Origin: an uncultured Clostridium sp.
GTDB lineage: Bacteria > Bacillota > Clostridia > TANB77 > CAG-508
DNA: 64,000 nt
Assembly (NCBI GenBank): GCA_948465565.1
Contig: CAOJXR010000001.1
Location: 62,001 to 126,000 of the forward strand
Direction: 5' to 3'
Translations under genes and position numbers: made by a program
Notes under the pieces: model-generated
Database searches by the model: none
The model's input: the letters and a program-made list of their open reading frames with translations, nothing else
What the model was told of the DNA's origin: nothing
Shown: positions 17,729 to 29,400 of the stretch, piece by piece
How positions within the stretch are numbered: position 1 is the first letter of the stretch
Layout: every line of letters begins with the position of its first letter

Positions 17729-20614
17729 ATGAAGAAAAGCAAAAATAAAATTTTAGCCATAATGTTAGTTATTATATTTATTCTAAATTTTGCATTACCA
17801 GTCTTAGTAGAAACTTCAGTTGTATTAGCTGCTGCTGCAACAGATTATGATTTCACAGATGAACTTAACACAGACAGAGTAGGAATTGGTTTCACATGGA
17901 CTGCTGCAACAAAAACGCTTACTATAACATATATAAAAAATACAGGTGCAAAAATTATATTACCTGGTAATTCAACAATAGATATACAAGGAAATATTGA
18001 AAATGAAGCTGGATATATTAAATGTAGTGGTAAGTTAAATATAAAAGGAAATGATGAAGCAAGCTTAAAATTAACAGGAAGTTATCAGTATACTTCAATA
18101 GGAAATAATAACATAAACGGACCAAGATATGAGCATGCAGCAATTTATGCCAGTTCATTGATAGTAGATAGTGGAAATATAAAAATGCAGCTTAAAGGAA
18201 GCGAAAATAATGTATATTTCTATAATGGAATTAAAGCAAACGTTACTATAAATGGTGGAAACCTAGATATAGATAAAGCAAGCATAGCAATAACAGGTTA
18301 TAGCATTATAATTAATGGTGGAAATATTAATGCTAATTCTTATAAAGATACTGTGTCTGCCACAAATCTAACAATAAACGATGGAAACATTAATATAGCA
18401 TCTATTAAAGGATGGGGAATAAATACTGAAACTACTACTATATATGGTGGAAATATTACAACATCAGGAGAAAAACGTGGTTTTTTAAAACTACCTAATA
18501 TTGATCCAAATTCAACTTGGACAATACAATATAATAAAGATAATGCAAGTTTAGAAGGAGCAATACCAGCGAATATTATAGATATTTATAGAATTTGGGA
18601 TAGTAAAATAATAAAAATATCACTTAACGAAAAATCAAATCAAGATAAGGTAAATAATATAGATATAACAGATTACGATTTTACAGATGAACTTGAAACA
18701 GATAGAGTAGGAATTGGTTTCACATGGGCTGCTGCAACAAAAACGCTTACAATAACAGGAATAAAAAATACAGGTGCAAAAATTATATTACCTGGTAATT
18801 CAACAATAGATATACAAGGAAATATTGAAAATGAAGCTGGATATATTAAATGTAGTGGTAAGTTAAATATAAAAGGAAATGATGAAGCAAGCTTAAAATT
18901 AACAGGAAGTTATCAGTATACTTCAATAGGAAATAATAACATAAACGGACCAAGATATGAGCATGCAGCAATTTATGCCAGTTCATTGATAGTAGATAGT
19001 GGAAATATAAAAATGCAGCTTAAAGGAAGCGAAAATAATGTATATTTCTATAATGGAATTAAAGCAAACGTTACTATAAATGGTGGAAACCTAGATATAG
19101 ATAAAGCAAGCATAGCAATAACAGGTTATAGCATTATAATTAATGGTGGAAATATTAATGCTAATTCTTATAAAGATACTGTGTCTGCCACAAATCTAAC
19201 AATAAACGATGGAAACATTAATATAGCATCTATTAAAGGATGGGGAATAAATACTGAAACTACTACTATATATGGTGGAAATATTACAACATCAGGAGAA
19301 AAACGTGGTTTTTTAAAACTACCTAATATTGATCCAAACTATAATTGGAAAATTACATACAATACTGATGCTACAGATTTAAATAATGCCTCAGTAACTA
19401 ACTTGTATGAAATTTATAATGTTTGGAATAGCAAAGCAATAAATATAGTTAGAGACAACTCAATAACTAAGATTGAATTAAAATCAGAAAAAGACACTAT
19501 TTGTGTAGGGGATAGTATTAATATTATTGCAGTCATTGAACCTACAGATTTTAAAGATACTTTAATATGGTCTAGTAGTGATGAAAGTGTTGCTACTGTT
19601 TCCGAAAATGGATTAGTAACAGGTATTAGTAACGGTAAAGTTACAATAAAATTGAGCTCAGAAAATAAGGATGCGAGTAAGGAAATTGATGTAGTATATA
19701 GAATAACTTTTGATATAGGTGAGCTAGAAAACGAAGTTATGTATACAGACATTAATGGAAAGATTAAAGAATTACCACAAATAGATATGGACGATAAGAT
19801 AATTAATAGATGGATTGATAAGGAAGGTAATGAGATAACTTCTGAAACTATATTCACAGACAATTGTACTATTTATGCTGAATTGGTAGATAAAACTGTT
19901 TTAGTTGAAAAACAGCAAAGTGCTGTTAAATATGGAAATAGAGCAGTTGTAGAATATGCTGTAGAATCTAATTTTGGAGGCAAATATAGTGCACAAATAG
20001 AGAATTTACCAATTGGAATTAGTTTAGAAAGTAATGATATTAATTTTGTATTAGAAAATGGAAAATATATAGGAAGATTGAGATTAAATGTTAGTGATAG
20101 TACTAATGCTTGTAGTATTAATAGTTTGAGATTATGCATTGATGGAAAAACTATGTCTAACAATTTTAAACTAGAAATAGACAAAGCTGAGAGTAATTTT
20201 ATCCAAGAACCTATGCCAAAAGTAGTAGTATTCAATGGAGAAGAACAAGAAATAATAAAAGCAGGTTCAACAAATGATGGACAAATATTATATTCATTAG
20301 ATGGAGTAAATTTCTCAGAAAAACTACCAACAGCTACGAACGTAGGTAAATACAAAGTATATTATCGCATTGTAGGAGATAAAAACCATTTAGACTCTGA
20401 AATCAAGAGCATAGAGTCTACTATCACTGATTTAATAGGTGATGTAAACGGAGATGGCAAGATAAATGCACGTGATGCAAAACTAGTATTACAATACTTT
20501 AATGGCAAAACAGAATTTACAGAGGAACAAAAAGCCAAAGCAGATGTAAATGGCGATGGTAAAATAAATGCAAGAGATGCAAAATTGATTTTACAAATAT
20601 TTAATGGAAAATAA
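17729..20614 (+). CDS. secreted dockerin protein with duplicated beta-helix module
   Basis: A 961-residue paralogue of the preceding protein. The signal peptide starts MKKSKNKILAIMLVII. The N-terminal module (DYDFTDELNTDRVG plus INGGN-type beta-helix turns) is present twice, at about residues 36-310 and 312-590. A BIG_2 domain (~590-660), an InlB-type repeat, an Ig-like segment and the C-terminal dockerin (last ~58 residues, both loops with NARD) follow. The true start is ATG 17729 behind GAAAGGAAG; an upstream in-frame ATG at 17687 overlaps the previous gene. The module duplication is very recent (see the repeat entry). Confidence 0.82.
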   Translation: MKKSKNKILAIMLVIIFILNFALPVLVETSVVLAAAATDYDFTDELNTDRVGIGFTWTAATKTLTITYIKNTGAKIILPGNSTIDIQGNIENEAGYIKCSGKLNIKGNDEASLKLTGSYQYTSIGNNNINGPRYEHAAIYASSLIVDSGNIKMQLKGSENNVYFYNGIKANVTINGGNLDIDKASIAITGYSIIINGGNINANSYKDTVSATNLTINDGNINIASIKGWGINTETTTIYGGNITTSGEKRGFLKLPNIDPNSTWTIQYNKDNASLEGAIPANIIDIYRIWDSKIIKISLNEKSNQDKVNNIDITDYDFTDELETDRVGIGFTWAAATKTLTITGIKNTGAKIILPGNSTIDIQGNIENEAGYIKCSGKLNIKGNDEASLKLTGSYQYTSIGNNNINGPRYEHAAIYASSLIVDSGNIKMQLKGSENNVYFYNGIKANVTINGGNLDIDKASIAITGYSIIINGGNINANSYKDTVSATNLTINDGNINIASIKGWGINTETTTIYGGNITTSGEKRGFLKLPNIDPNYNWKITYNTDATDLNNASVTNLYEIYNVWNSKAINIVRDNSITKIELKSEKDTICVGDSINIIAVIEPTDFKDTLIWSSSDESVATVSENGLVTGISNGKVTIKLSSENKDASKEIDVVYRITFDIGELENEVMYTDINGKIKELPQIDMDDKIINRWIDKEGNEITSETIFTDNCTIYAELVDKTVLVEKQQSAVKYGNRAVVEYAVESNFGGKYSAQIENLPIGISLESNDINFVLENGKYIGRLRLNVSDSTNACSINSLRLCIDGKTMSNNFKLEIDKAESNFIQEPMPKVVVFNGEEQEIIKAGSTNDGQILYSLDGVNFSEKLPTATNVGKYKVYYRIVGDKNHLDSEIKSIESTITDLIGDVNGDGKINARDAKLVLQYFNGKTEFTEEQKAKADVNGDGKINARDAKLILQIFNGK
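17933..19338 (+). repeat. exact tandem duplication, 828-bp period
   Basis: Bases 17933-18510 and 18761-19338 are identical over 578 bp by direct comparison, with an offset of 828 bp (276 codons, in frame). Flanking parts of the unit are similar but diverged, for example DELNTDRVG against DELETDRVG. The arrangement duplicates a whole beta-helix module. Confidence 0.95.
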
Positions 20615-20623
20615 TAAAAGAAT

Positions 20624-20651
20624 GTGAAAGAGCAAATTTGGTCTCTTTCAC
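20624..20651 (+). terminator. hairpin between dockerin genes
   Basis: A 9-bp stem GTGAAAGAG/CTCTTTCAC with a 10-base loop. There is no strong T run, so it may be an RNA-processing or stabilising hairpin rather than an efficient terminator. A TTG at 20638 lies inside it and is not a plausible start. Confidence 0.45.
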
Positions 20652-20676
20652 AAATAAAATTTTGAAAGGGGATAAA

Positions 20677-22518
20677 ATGAAATTAAATTCGATATGCAAA
20701 AAAATGATAGTAGGGCTTGCTACAGTTGCAATTGTTTCAGGATATGTACCTGCAATATCTAATATTGTAATGGCTGAAACTATACAAGGCGATACAACTA
20801 AAGAAATTGAAATACCAGATAGAAATCTAAAGGCAGTATTGCAAAGCAAATATGATATTGATGGAGACGGAAAAATTACTGAACATGACATGTTAAATAT
20901 AGTAACATTAGATATTGCTCAATCTAATATTGCAAATTTAGAAGGATTACAACATGCAAGTAATTTGAAAGAAATATATGCTCAATATAATAATATTTCA
21001 GACCTAACACCACTTGTTAATTTAGAAAAAATAACAAGAGCATATTTTATAAATAATTCTATTACAGATATATCAATATTAAAAAATGCAAAATGGGACA
21101 AAGAAAATTTATTTGTTAGTCTAACTCGTAACTTTATTAATTTTGATAATAACAATGAAAATTATAAAGTTATGAAAGAACTAATAGATACAAGCACAAT
21201 AATACAAGATAATCTAAAACTAGAAATGCTTGAAGAAAATTTAAAACAACACTATGGAAATGCAAGTGAAATTGATAATGAAGTTAAATTAGATGAAAAT
21301 TTAAAACTTAGACTAATAGAAAAAGGGCTAGACAATAATAAAGATGGAAAAATAGCAAGAAGAGAATTATATTGTGCAGAACTTCATTGCAATGACCCAT
21401 ATAGACTAGATTTATCAAATGCTGGTATAGCTGATATTTCAGGAATTGAATATGTTGAAATGATAGAGATACAATTAAATAATAACAAAATAAGAGATAT
21501 TACTCCTGCAACCAAAAATAAGCATATACAATATTTAAACTTAAATGATAATCAAATTAGTGATATTACAGGAATCGAGAATTGTACAACTGCATACAAT
21601 ATTTTCTTATCAAATAACAGAATAACTGATATTTCTACACTTGCAAACTTTAAATTCGAAAATAAAACATACAAAACAACAATAAATTTATCAAATAATG
21701 CTATTGACATAACTAAAGAAGGGAATAAAAAAGCGAAAGAAATTTGGGATACCAACAATTATACTTTAAAAGTTGACGAACAAATTAAAGAAGAAGATTT
21801 ACCTCCACTTGAAGACGAAACAGAAATTACATTAAAAAATGCCACAAAAGAACAAATTGTTAATGCAATAAACAGTGACAAAAATGTTACTTTAGACATG
21901 AATGAAAATATTAATTTAATTTCAAACGAAGTTTTCGATAGCCTTTCTAATAAAGAAAATAAAGAACTAAAAATTACTACAAACAATGCTACGTGGAAAT
22001 TTACAAGCGAGAATATTACATACAAAAATATTGATTTAAATCCAAAAGTTATATTATCTGCTACTAAGTTTGAAAATATGTCAGAACCACCATCAGAGGG
22101 CGGAATATTCATAAAATTTGAGCATGAAGGAAATCTTCCAGGAAAAGCCGAGATTGAGCTTGATATAAAAGATTACAATGTTTATGGAAACAACAAAACA
22201 GTATATTTATATTATTTTGACTCTGTTAAGAAAAAATATGAATATATAAGCACTGTTACAACAGAAGACGAGAAAGTTAAAGTAGTTTTAGAACATTGTT
22301 CAGAATACGTATTATTAGACAAAATGATTATTGAATTAGGTGATGTAAACGGTGATGAGAAGATAAACGCAAGAGACGCAAAACTTGTATTACAATATTT
22401 CAATGGAAATGTTGAATTAACAGCTGAACAACAAGCCAAAGCAGACGTGAATGGAGATGGCAAAATAAATGCAAGAGATGCAAAATTAATTTTACAAACA
22501 TTTAATGGGAAAAATTAA
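20677..22518 (+). CDS. secreted leucine-rich-repeat dockerin protein (internalin-like)
   Basis: The 613-residue protein has a signal peptide (1-~34) and two blocks of internalin-type repeats. These are LEGLQHASNLKEIYAQYNNI near residue 85, and KIRDITPATKNKHIQYLNLN with NQISDITGIENC near 270-300. Each block begins with an EF-hand-like loop (DIDGDGKITEHD, DNNKDGKIARRE), as is usual for cap regions of clostridial LRR proteins. A beta-rich domain (~380-545) precedes the dockerin (~550-612). ATG 20677 follows GAAAGGGGATAAA. LRR proteins of this type usually mediate protein binding at the cell surface. Confidence 0.82.
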   Translation: MKLNSICKKMIVGLATVAIVSGYVPAISNIVMAETIQGDTTKEIEIPDRNLKAVLQSKYDIDGDGKITEHDMLNIVTLDIAQSNIANLEGLQHASNLKEIYAQYNNISDLTPLVNLEKITRAYFINNSITDISILKNAKWDKENLFVSLTRNFINFDNNNENYKVMKELIDTSTIIQDNLKLEMLEENLKQHYGNASEIDNEVKLDENLKLRLIEKGLDNNKDGKIARRELYCAELHCNDPYRLDLSNAGIADISGIEYVEMIEIQLNNNKIRDITPATKNKHIQYLNLNDNQISDITGIENCTTAYNIFLSNNRITDISTLANFKFENKTYKTTINLSNNAIDITKEGNKKAKEIWDTNNYTLKVDEQIKEEDLPPLEDETEITLKNATKEQIVNAINSDKNVTLDMNENINLISNEVFDSLSNKENKELKITTNNATWKFTSENITYKNIDLNPKVILSATKFENMSEPPSEGGIFIKFEHEGNLPGKAEIELDIKDYNVYGNNKTVYLYYFDSVKKKYEYISTVTTEDEKVKVVLEHCSEYVLLDKMIIELGDVNGDEKINARDAKLVLQYFNGNVELTAEQQAKADVNGDGKINARDAKLILQTFNGKN

Positions 22519-22553
22519 TTTAAAAATAAAAGAGTAAAAGGGGAAAAGCTTTT

Positions 22554-24030
22554 ATGAAAAGAACAATAAAGAAATTGCTATTGCTAATATTGCTAATAAC
22601 ATTAGTATTAAATTTGTTGAATTTTAATTATAAAGTAGAAGCCAAAACAAATGGATATACACCAGACACAGCAATAGAATATGTTAAATCATTACTTGGG
22701 CAAAGCATAGATGTAGATGGAGTTTATCCTGGTGAATGTGTTGATTTAATTATGGCTTATGAACTAGAATTAAGTGGAACTTATTATTCACGGAAGTGGA
22801 TGGCAATATGCATATTATACAGGATTACCAGATGGATGGACTAGAATTCAAGGTGCTGCTCCTCAAAAAGGAGATATTCTTGTATACTTACAAAGTCCTG
22901 GAAATGAAAATGGACATGTTGCTATATATGAATCAGATTATGTAACATATCATCAAAATTATGGGGGAAAATACGTAAAACAAATAGGTAGTTATTACAC
23001 TCAAATGTATGATAGAAGTGGCAGCATTATGCCATATTGGGGAGTAATCAGACCAGACTTTGCAACTGATACAGAAAAACCAGTAATTACATCTGCCTAT
23101 GTAGACCCAGCATCAATGACTGGTTCAAGTTATAAGGTAAGAGTTGTTGCTTCAGATAATGTAGGAATAACTAAAATACCAATAATGACATGGTCTATTG
23201 ATAATGGGCAAGATGACATCAAAGAATATAGAGCAACAAAAAGTGGTTCAGAGTACAGTTATACAGTAAAAGCAAGCAATCATGGAAACAATAAAGGATT
23301 ATACAATTCAAATGTATATGTTTACGATGAAGCAGGAAATGGAGTAGTTAAACCACTAAGCAATATTCCAATGAACACAAAAGTTGTTAAAAATTTAGGA
23401 AGTTTTGAAGCAAGAGTAGTTCTTAAGAAAAATCAAGATTATGTAATAACAGCAAACGGAACAAGTCAAAATGCTAATGTAATGTTAGGAGAAAAATCAA
23501 CATCAGATAAAAGTCAAATATGGAAATTTAACCAAAAATCTGATGGAAGTTATGAAATAGTAAATGTAGCTTCAAATAGAGCTTTAGATATTAGTGACGC
23601 TAAAGATGAAGACGGAGCTAATGTTGCAATACATTCTAGAAACAACTCAAATGCACAAACTTTCTATATCATGGAATATAATGGAGGATACAGAATAGTT
23701 CCTAAATGTACATCAAACTTAAAAGCTATTGATTTAGCAGATAATAAAGTAGAAAAAGGACGTAACATAGACTTATATAACGTTTATGCAGTAGAAAACA
23801 GTGCTCAAACATGGATATTTGAAGATTCTTCAATATTATTAGGAGACGTAAATGCTGATGGCAAAATAAACGCACGTGACGCAAAACTTGTATTGCAATA
23901 TTTCAACGGACAAGTGACTCTTACAAAAGAGCAACAAGCCAGAGCGGACGTAAACAAAGATGGCAAAATAAATGCAAGAGATGCAAAATTAATTTTACAA
24001 AAATTCAATGGAAACAATAATGCATTTTAG
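22554..24030 (+). CDS. secreted CHAP amidase-ricin lectin-dockerin protein, read through a CGG frameshift
   Basis: The gene is in two frames. Codons 1-79 (22554-22790) encode a signal peptide and the CHAP start with catalytic Cys in PGECVDLIMAY. At CGG 22791 the frame breaks; the original frame stops at 22842-22844. Skipping C22791 gives GSGWQYAYYTGLPDGWTRIQG, which is the proper CHAP continuation, including the catalytic GHVAIYES. The product is 491 residues: CHAP (~40-160), GBS-Bsp-like repeat (~165-275), ricin-type lectin (~285-420 with QIWKF, QTFYI, QTWIF) and dockerin (last ~62 residues). It is probably a peptidoglycan amidase or endopeptidase. No independent start fits the second frame well; GTG 22774 has no ribosome binding site. 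Confidence 0.8.
22788..22794 (+). other. CGG +1 frameshift site 1
   Basis: TCA CGG A: the upstream frame reads TCA then CGG (22791-22793). The correct protein resumes at GGA 22792 after skipping one C. It is one of four such sites in the window. Confidence 0.75.
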
Positions 24031-24090
24031 AAGTTAGACGAAGCTATATATAATAAGAGGCTTTATAAAACTTTCTATTATATAAAACAA

Positions 24091-24117
24091 GGAAAGCTAA
24101 CCACACGTTGGCTTTCC
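24091..24117 (+). terminator. hairpin after the CHAP dockerin gene
   Basis: GGAAAGCTAAC pairs with GTTGGCTTTCC (one G-T pair) around a five-base loop. The following TAATATT is a weak T tract. Confidence 0.55.
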
Positions 24118-24145
24118 TAATATTGCATATATAAGGGGGGAAATA

Positions 24146-26398
24146 ATGAAAAAATGTTTTAAAACAATTGCTATAATATTATGTTTATTCCTAATTATAG
24201 AAATATGTTTTCCAACACTAAACTCTGTAAAAGCAGTAATTGAAGGAAATACAGACACAATGCTTATTGCAAGCGGAGTCACAATTAAAGACACAACAAC
24301 ATTAAAAGAAGTAATTAGCCAATATGGACAAGAGCCAAAAATTGTTACAACCTCAGTTTTTGGAGGAACAGCAAATACTTTCTATAAGACTGGATATGAA
24401 GATTTACTATATGTTGAAACAGACGAAAATGGAATTGTAATGAGCGCTGGATCTTGTGCCAAGGAATTTAAGTCAAGATTAAGTAATCATGGTGACCCAT
24501 TTAATGGAACTGTCTACAGTATGCAAGGATATACTATAGATGACTGGGATGACGGAGCAATAGGAGTTTTAGTATACAACACCTCTGCCAAAAACTATGC
24601 AAACATTAAAAGTACTTTTGATAAATGGTACAACAACCAATATGAATATGAAAAAAACTTATGTAAGCATGCTATTCCAATTGTAAATTGCTATTTAACA
24701 AGAGATGGAGACGATACAATAGAATTTAATAACGACATTTATGACACATTAGCAAAAATAGAACAAAACGGAAAAGATATTGAAACATATGCAAAAGAAA
24801 ACGATAAAACAGACCTATATAAAAGAGTGCGTATGGACACAGGATACCTTGCAACATATGAATGTTTTCCAAATCCTTTTAGAGCTGCTGATGGTGCAAG
24901 CGGATATCGTGCAACTAGCACAAAAAAATATGGTTATTTTAAATATCATATAGAGCCAAGCACAACTGGACATAATGGATATGTTGCAGGTGCTTCAGGA
25001 TATTATGTTTCTAATGAACTTATCCAAAAAGGTGGAAACACTGTAGAACTTACACAAGAAGAAAAACAAAAATATGAAGCAGCAAAAGCAATGTACGCTA
25101 AATCTGTTGCAGAGTTCAATCAAAATGGAACATCAGCATATGAACAAACACCAGTATATGACAAAACACCACTTGTTGCAGGAAAAATATACGAAAACAA
25201 GCTTAAAGGAGCAGTTGATTATTTAAATGCAATAAGAGTTGCAGCAGGACTTCCAACAGTCAAATATAATGCAACTTTAAGCAATAGCGCACAACACAAG
25301 GCAGTACTTACTGTTTATACTAACAATTATACTAACCTTAAAGTTCCAAACCCACACTATCCACCTAAGGCAGACGAAGTTTCACAAGAATTTTACGATA
25401 CTGCAATGAGCCACATGTCATCAGAAAATTTATATAGTGGAGATATTATAAGTGGTATAACTAATGCTATAAATGACGCATATGGAGACCCTATTACTTG
25501 TGGACATAGATACAATTTACTTATGCCTTATTGGACAGACTTTGGACTTGGAGAAGCAGCTGGACAAAGTGCACATAAACTTTCAGGCTCACATAGTTAT
25601 ACAAATAGTGTTGTTGCATGGCCAAGCGAAGGAATTACTCCGATGGAAGCGTATTCAGGAGGATATTGGACTTGTGAAATTTTCAACAATTATCAAATTA
25701 CGGACAACACTTGGATGGAAGTTGTTAGATTAAATGATAATAAAAAATGGGAATTTAAAGAGAAAACAACTGTTGGTAATCATAGATTTGCAATTAATGG
25801 AGGAATAATTTCTTTCTATGATGGAGATATGACAGGAAAAGAAGGCGATGTATATAAATTTACAGTTCATAATCTTAAAAAAATAGCAACTGGAGAGACA
25901 ACTGATTATACATATAGGTCTGCTTTTAAAAGTATATATGGTACAGATAAAGAAATAAATATTAAATATCCTGAAACAATTTCTTTAGACAAGAAAAACA
26001 TCACAATAGGTATCGGACAAACAATTAATTTAAAAACAACTTTTGGTGGAGAAAACATTACAGAAATTTCAGTAAAATTCTCTAGCAGCTCAAATAATAT
26101 TGCAAGTGTAGACCAATATGGTACAGTAACAGCTCTAAAAGAAGGTACAGCTACAATAACTGCTACTACTCTAAACGGAAAAAAAGCAACATGCACAGTT
26201 AATGTTACTAAAGGCATTTTAGGCGATGTAAACAATGATGGAAAAGTAAATGCACGTGACGCAAAACTTGTATTGCAATATTTCAATGGACAAGTGACTC
26301 TTACAGCAGAACAACAATCAAGAGCTGATATAAATGGAGATGGCAAAATAAATGCAAGAGATGCAAAATTAATTTTACAAATATTTAATGGGAAATAA
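24146..26398 (+). CDS. secreted CAP-domain dockerin protein
   Basis: The 750-residue protein has a signal peptide (1-~31) and a CAP-associated N-terminal domain (~40-165: TLKEVISQYGQEPK, YEDLLYVETDENGIV). A CAP/SCP domain (~350-520) has HKAVLTVYTNN, MSHMSSENLY and GHRYNLLMPYW. A short beta-rich part, one BIG_2 domain (~610-690) and the C-terminal dockerin (NARD in both loops) follow. In the CAP domain the His and Glu residues of the usual cavity appear to be kept (H in HKAV, E in SSEN, H in CGHR). A strong AAGGGGGG site precedes the ATG. CAP proteins bind lipids, sterols or peptides; the ligand here is unknown. Confidence 0.82.
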   Translation: MKKCFKTIAIILCLFLIIEICFPTLNSVKAVIEGNTDTMLIASGVTIKDTTTLKEVISQYGQEPKIVTTSVFGGTANTFYKTGYEDLLYVETDENGIVMSAGSCAKEFKSRLSNHGDPFNGTVYSMQGYTIDDWDDGAIGVLVYNTSAKNYANIKSTFDKWYNNQYEYEKNLCKHAIPIVNCYLTRDGDDTIEFNNDIYDTLAKIEQNGKDIETYAKENDKTDLYKRVRMDTGYLATYECFPNPFRAADGASGYRATSTKKYGYFKYHIEPSTTGHNGYVAGASGYYVSNELIQKGGNTVELTQEEKQKYEAAKAMYAKSVAEFNQNGTSAYEQTPVYDKTPLVAGKIYENKLKGAVDYLNAIRVAAGLPTVKYNATLSNSAQHKAVLTVYTNNYTNLKVPNPHYPPKADEVSQEFYDTAMSHMSSENLYSGDIISGITNAINDAYGDPITCGHRYNLLMPYWTDFGLGEAAGQSAHKLSGSHSYTNSVVAWPSEGITPMEAYSGGYWTCEIFNNYQITDNTWMEVVRLNDNKKWEFKEKTTVGNHRFAINGGIISFYDGDMTGKEGDVYKFTVHNLKKIATGETTDYTYRSAFKSIYGTDKEINIKYPETISLDKKNITIGIGQTINLKTTFGGENITEISVKFSSSSNNIASVDQYGTVTALKEGTATITATTLNGKKATCTVNVTKGILGDVNNDGKVNARDAKLVLQYFNGQVTLTAEQQSRADINGDGKINARDAKLILQIFNGK

Positions 26399-26423
26399 TA
26401 ATTGATTAAAGGGAGGAAAGAAT

Positions 26424-29400
26424 ATGAGAAAAAAGATAATATCTAGTTTAATTCTTTGGGTAATGCTTATATCTACTTTTTTACCTTGGTGTAATAAAGT
26501 CCAAGCGGCTGATAAAACATATACACTAGATGAACTTAGAAGAATGTATCCTACTGGGATGCAATGGAATGATAGTTATAATGCCGCAAGAGAGTGTCTT
26601 GGGTTTGCAGGATTAATGTATTCTAAAATATATGGGATAAATCCATTCACATATGCAGAAGCGGTTTATGATGTAGAACAGATTGAACCAGGAGATATGG
26701 TTAGGTATAATGGCCATTCTGTTTTGGTTTTGTCAAGAGATGGAGAGAATACTACTGTTGTTGAATGTAATTATGACTGGAATAATCATGTTAGATGGGA
26801 CCATCCTAAGTCTATGAGTGAGTTTAGAAATAATTTCGTTTCTATCTTGAAAGGGCCATATGTTTTAGGAACTTCTCCTAAGCCTGGAACACCTAAGAAT
26901 GCATCTGTTGATACTTCTGCTGGTGTTAAGGTGAGTTGGGAAAGAACTTATAATTGTTATGGCTATAAGTTAATTGTTTATGATGAGCAAAATAATAAAG
27001 TAAGCGAAACTATAGCTAAAAAAGCTAGTACAACAAGTGCAAATATATTTAATTTACTTACTGGTACATATACAGTTAGAGTATATGCTATTGGCATAAA
27101 TGATACATTGTCTTCTGGATACACTAGTGCGAAGTTTTCTTGTAAGCAAGAGGCTACCTCATGTTCTGACCCAGCAGAAAATATTGTTTTGGGAGTCGGA
27201 GATTCATATAAGTATAGTTTTAGATTAACTCCATCTAATGGTATTGCTAAAACAGAATTTTTCTTCGTGAGTAGCACAGATGAGAGCGTTATAAGTCTTG
27301 ACGGAAACACTGTTACTGGACTAAAGGAAGGAAGTACAGAGCTTTACTTTCAATTTAAAACATCTAAGACTACAAGAAATGTACCTTTGAAAGTTTTAGT
27401 TGTTGCGCCTATTAAATTGGCAAAATCAACTGTTCAGATAGAAAAAGGCAGTACATATAAATTGGGAGTTACTCCTAATCCTAAGGGAGGAACGCCTAGT
27501 TGGTTTTCTAGCGATAAAAATATTGTTAAAGTAGATTCTGAAGGGAATATTACAGCACTTTCACCTGGTGTTGCAACAATTCGTGTTAGTCAATTAATAT
27601 ATAATTCGGACAAGAGTGCATATACATATTTAGATGATGAGTGTGAAGTTGTTGTTCCTGGCCCAGAAGTAGAAGCTACAAAAATTAGTTTAGATAAGAC
27701 AAGTATTTCTATACGAGGAGTTAGATCAGAGAAACTTACTGCAACTGTAAGTCCAGCTAATACTACTAATAAGACTGTTAATTGGAGTTCAAGCAATACA
27801 AATGTTGCTACTGTTGATTCAACAGGTAGAGTTAGGGGAGTTTCTAAAGGAAGTGTTGTAATTACGGCTGCTACTTCAAATGGGAAAACTGCAAAGTGTA
27901 ATGTAAATGTTCAAAATGAAGATGAGGGAGAAACACCATTATTTAGCGAAAGAGTTGATTCTAAAACATATACAAGTGGTGATTTTGTGTACTCAATTTT
28001 AGATGATGGTACGATTGTTTTAATGCAATATTTAGGAACTGCGAAGAATTTAGTTATACCTGATAAGATAGATGGAAGAACGGTTACGAAGATATATTCT
28101 ACATGTTTTTTAGATAATTCTTATATAGTTAATGTAACACTTCCAAAAAATATTTTATATTTAGATATGTATGCATTTAGAAATTGTCCAAATTTGGTGA
28201 GTGTTAATATTCCTGATGGTATATTATATATTAGTAGAATGGCATTTTATATTTGTCCAAAACTTACATATACTGTACCTAAAAGTTTGACTAAGCTGGA
28301 GAATGATGATTATGCAAAGATATCTGAGATTACAATTGATGGAACTAATAATTACGACTTGGCAAGAGAAGTTTTTGAGTTAACTAATAAAGAACGTGTT
28401 GCTAATGGGTTAAAACCTTTAGAGTATTGTCAAGAGTTAGTAGATGTTGCAATGAAAAGAGCAGGAGAAACATCTGCATATTGGAGCCATAGTCGTTTAA
28501 CAGGTGGAGATTGTTTTACAATAGCTAGTAATTTTGATGGCGAGAATATTGGTTATACATCTCCAACTATGTCAACTGCTAAAATTGTAGTAGAAGATTG
28601 GATGAATTCAGCAATGCACAGAAGAGCAATTTTAGATTCAAGTTATAATTCAATTGGAATTGGCGTTTATAGGGTTAATGGGCATACATTTTGGGTACAA
28701 ACCTTCTCTACAAATAGTGCTAAAAAGAATGTTAGTTATTCTGGAACTAAAGATTTGACGCAAAAAGTTAAAATCGCGAATGGATATGGATATTTGGAGA
28801 ATATTAGAGTCTATGGATTTGAAGAAAACAATGTAATTGACATTGGTGAAAAAATTTCTCCAACAAAAGTTTGCATTGGAAATAAGTTGAAGACACTAGG
28901 TATATATAACAGAGAAATTTATGCTAGTGACTTATCTTGGAGAAGTACGAACGAGAAAGTGTTTACCGTTGATAAAAATGGCACTGTGACTGGTGTAGGG
29001 GCTGGAAGTGCTAAACTTATTGCTACAATTGGAAATTATTCAATTGAATGTAATATTACAGTTGAAGATATGATTCCAGAAGGTACTACAATGAATTTAG
29101 ATAAGAGTTTGTATCAGTTAAATTCACTTAATGAAACTGTTACATTAAAGGCTATGCTTAGTATTGGCAGAGAAACGACCGCCAAATGGAGTAGTAGCAA
29201 TCCTGAAATTGCAAAAGTAGACGCAAATGGAAAAGTAACAGCAGTAAGTGGGGGCTTTGCATATATTACAGCTCAAAGTGATTATGGAACAGATAAATGT
29301 TGGATATATGTATGTATGCTACGTACAATGAGTGACGGAAGAAAAGTATATCCAGGAGATTTAGATGGAAATGGAGTAATAAACTCAAACGATGCAGCAT

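Noticed and set aside
17687..17731. Upstream start of the second beta-helix dockerin gene
   Set aside because: ATG 17687 overlaps the previous stop and has no ribosome binding site; ATG 17729 begins the same signal peptide as its paralogue behind GAAAGGAAG.
17933..19338. CRISPR or satellite array
   Set aside because: The repeats are long, coding and in frame; there are no short spaced repeats or cas genes in the window.
25473..25733. Plus-strand 86-codon frame inside the CAP dockerin gene
   Set aside because: Out of frame with an intact CAP domain and without any family signal.
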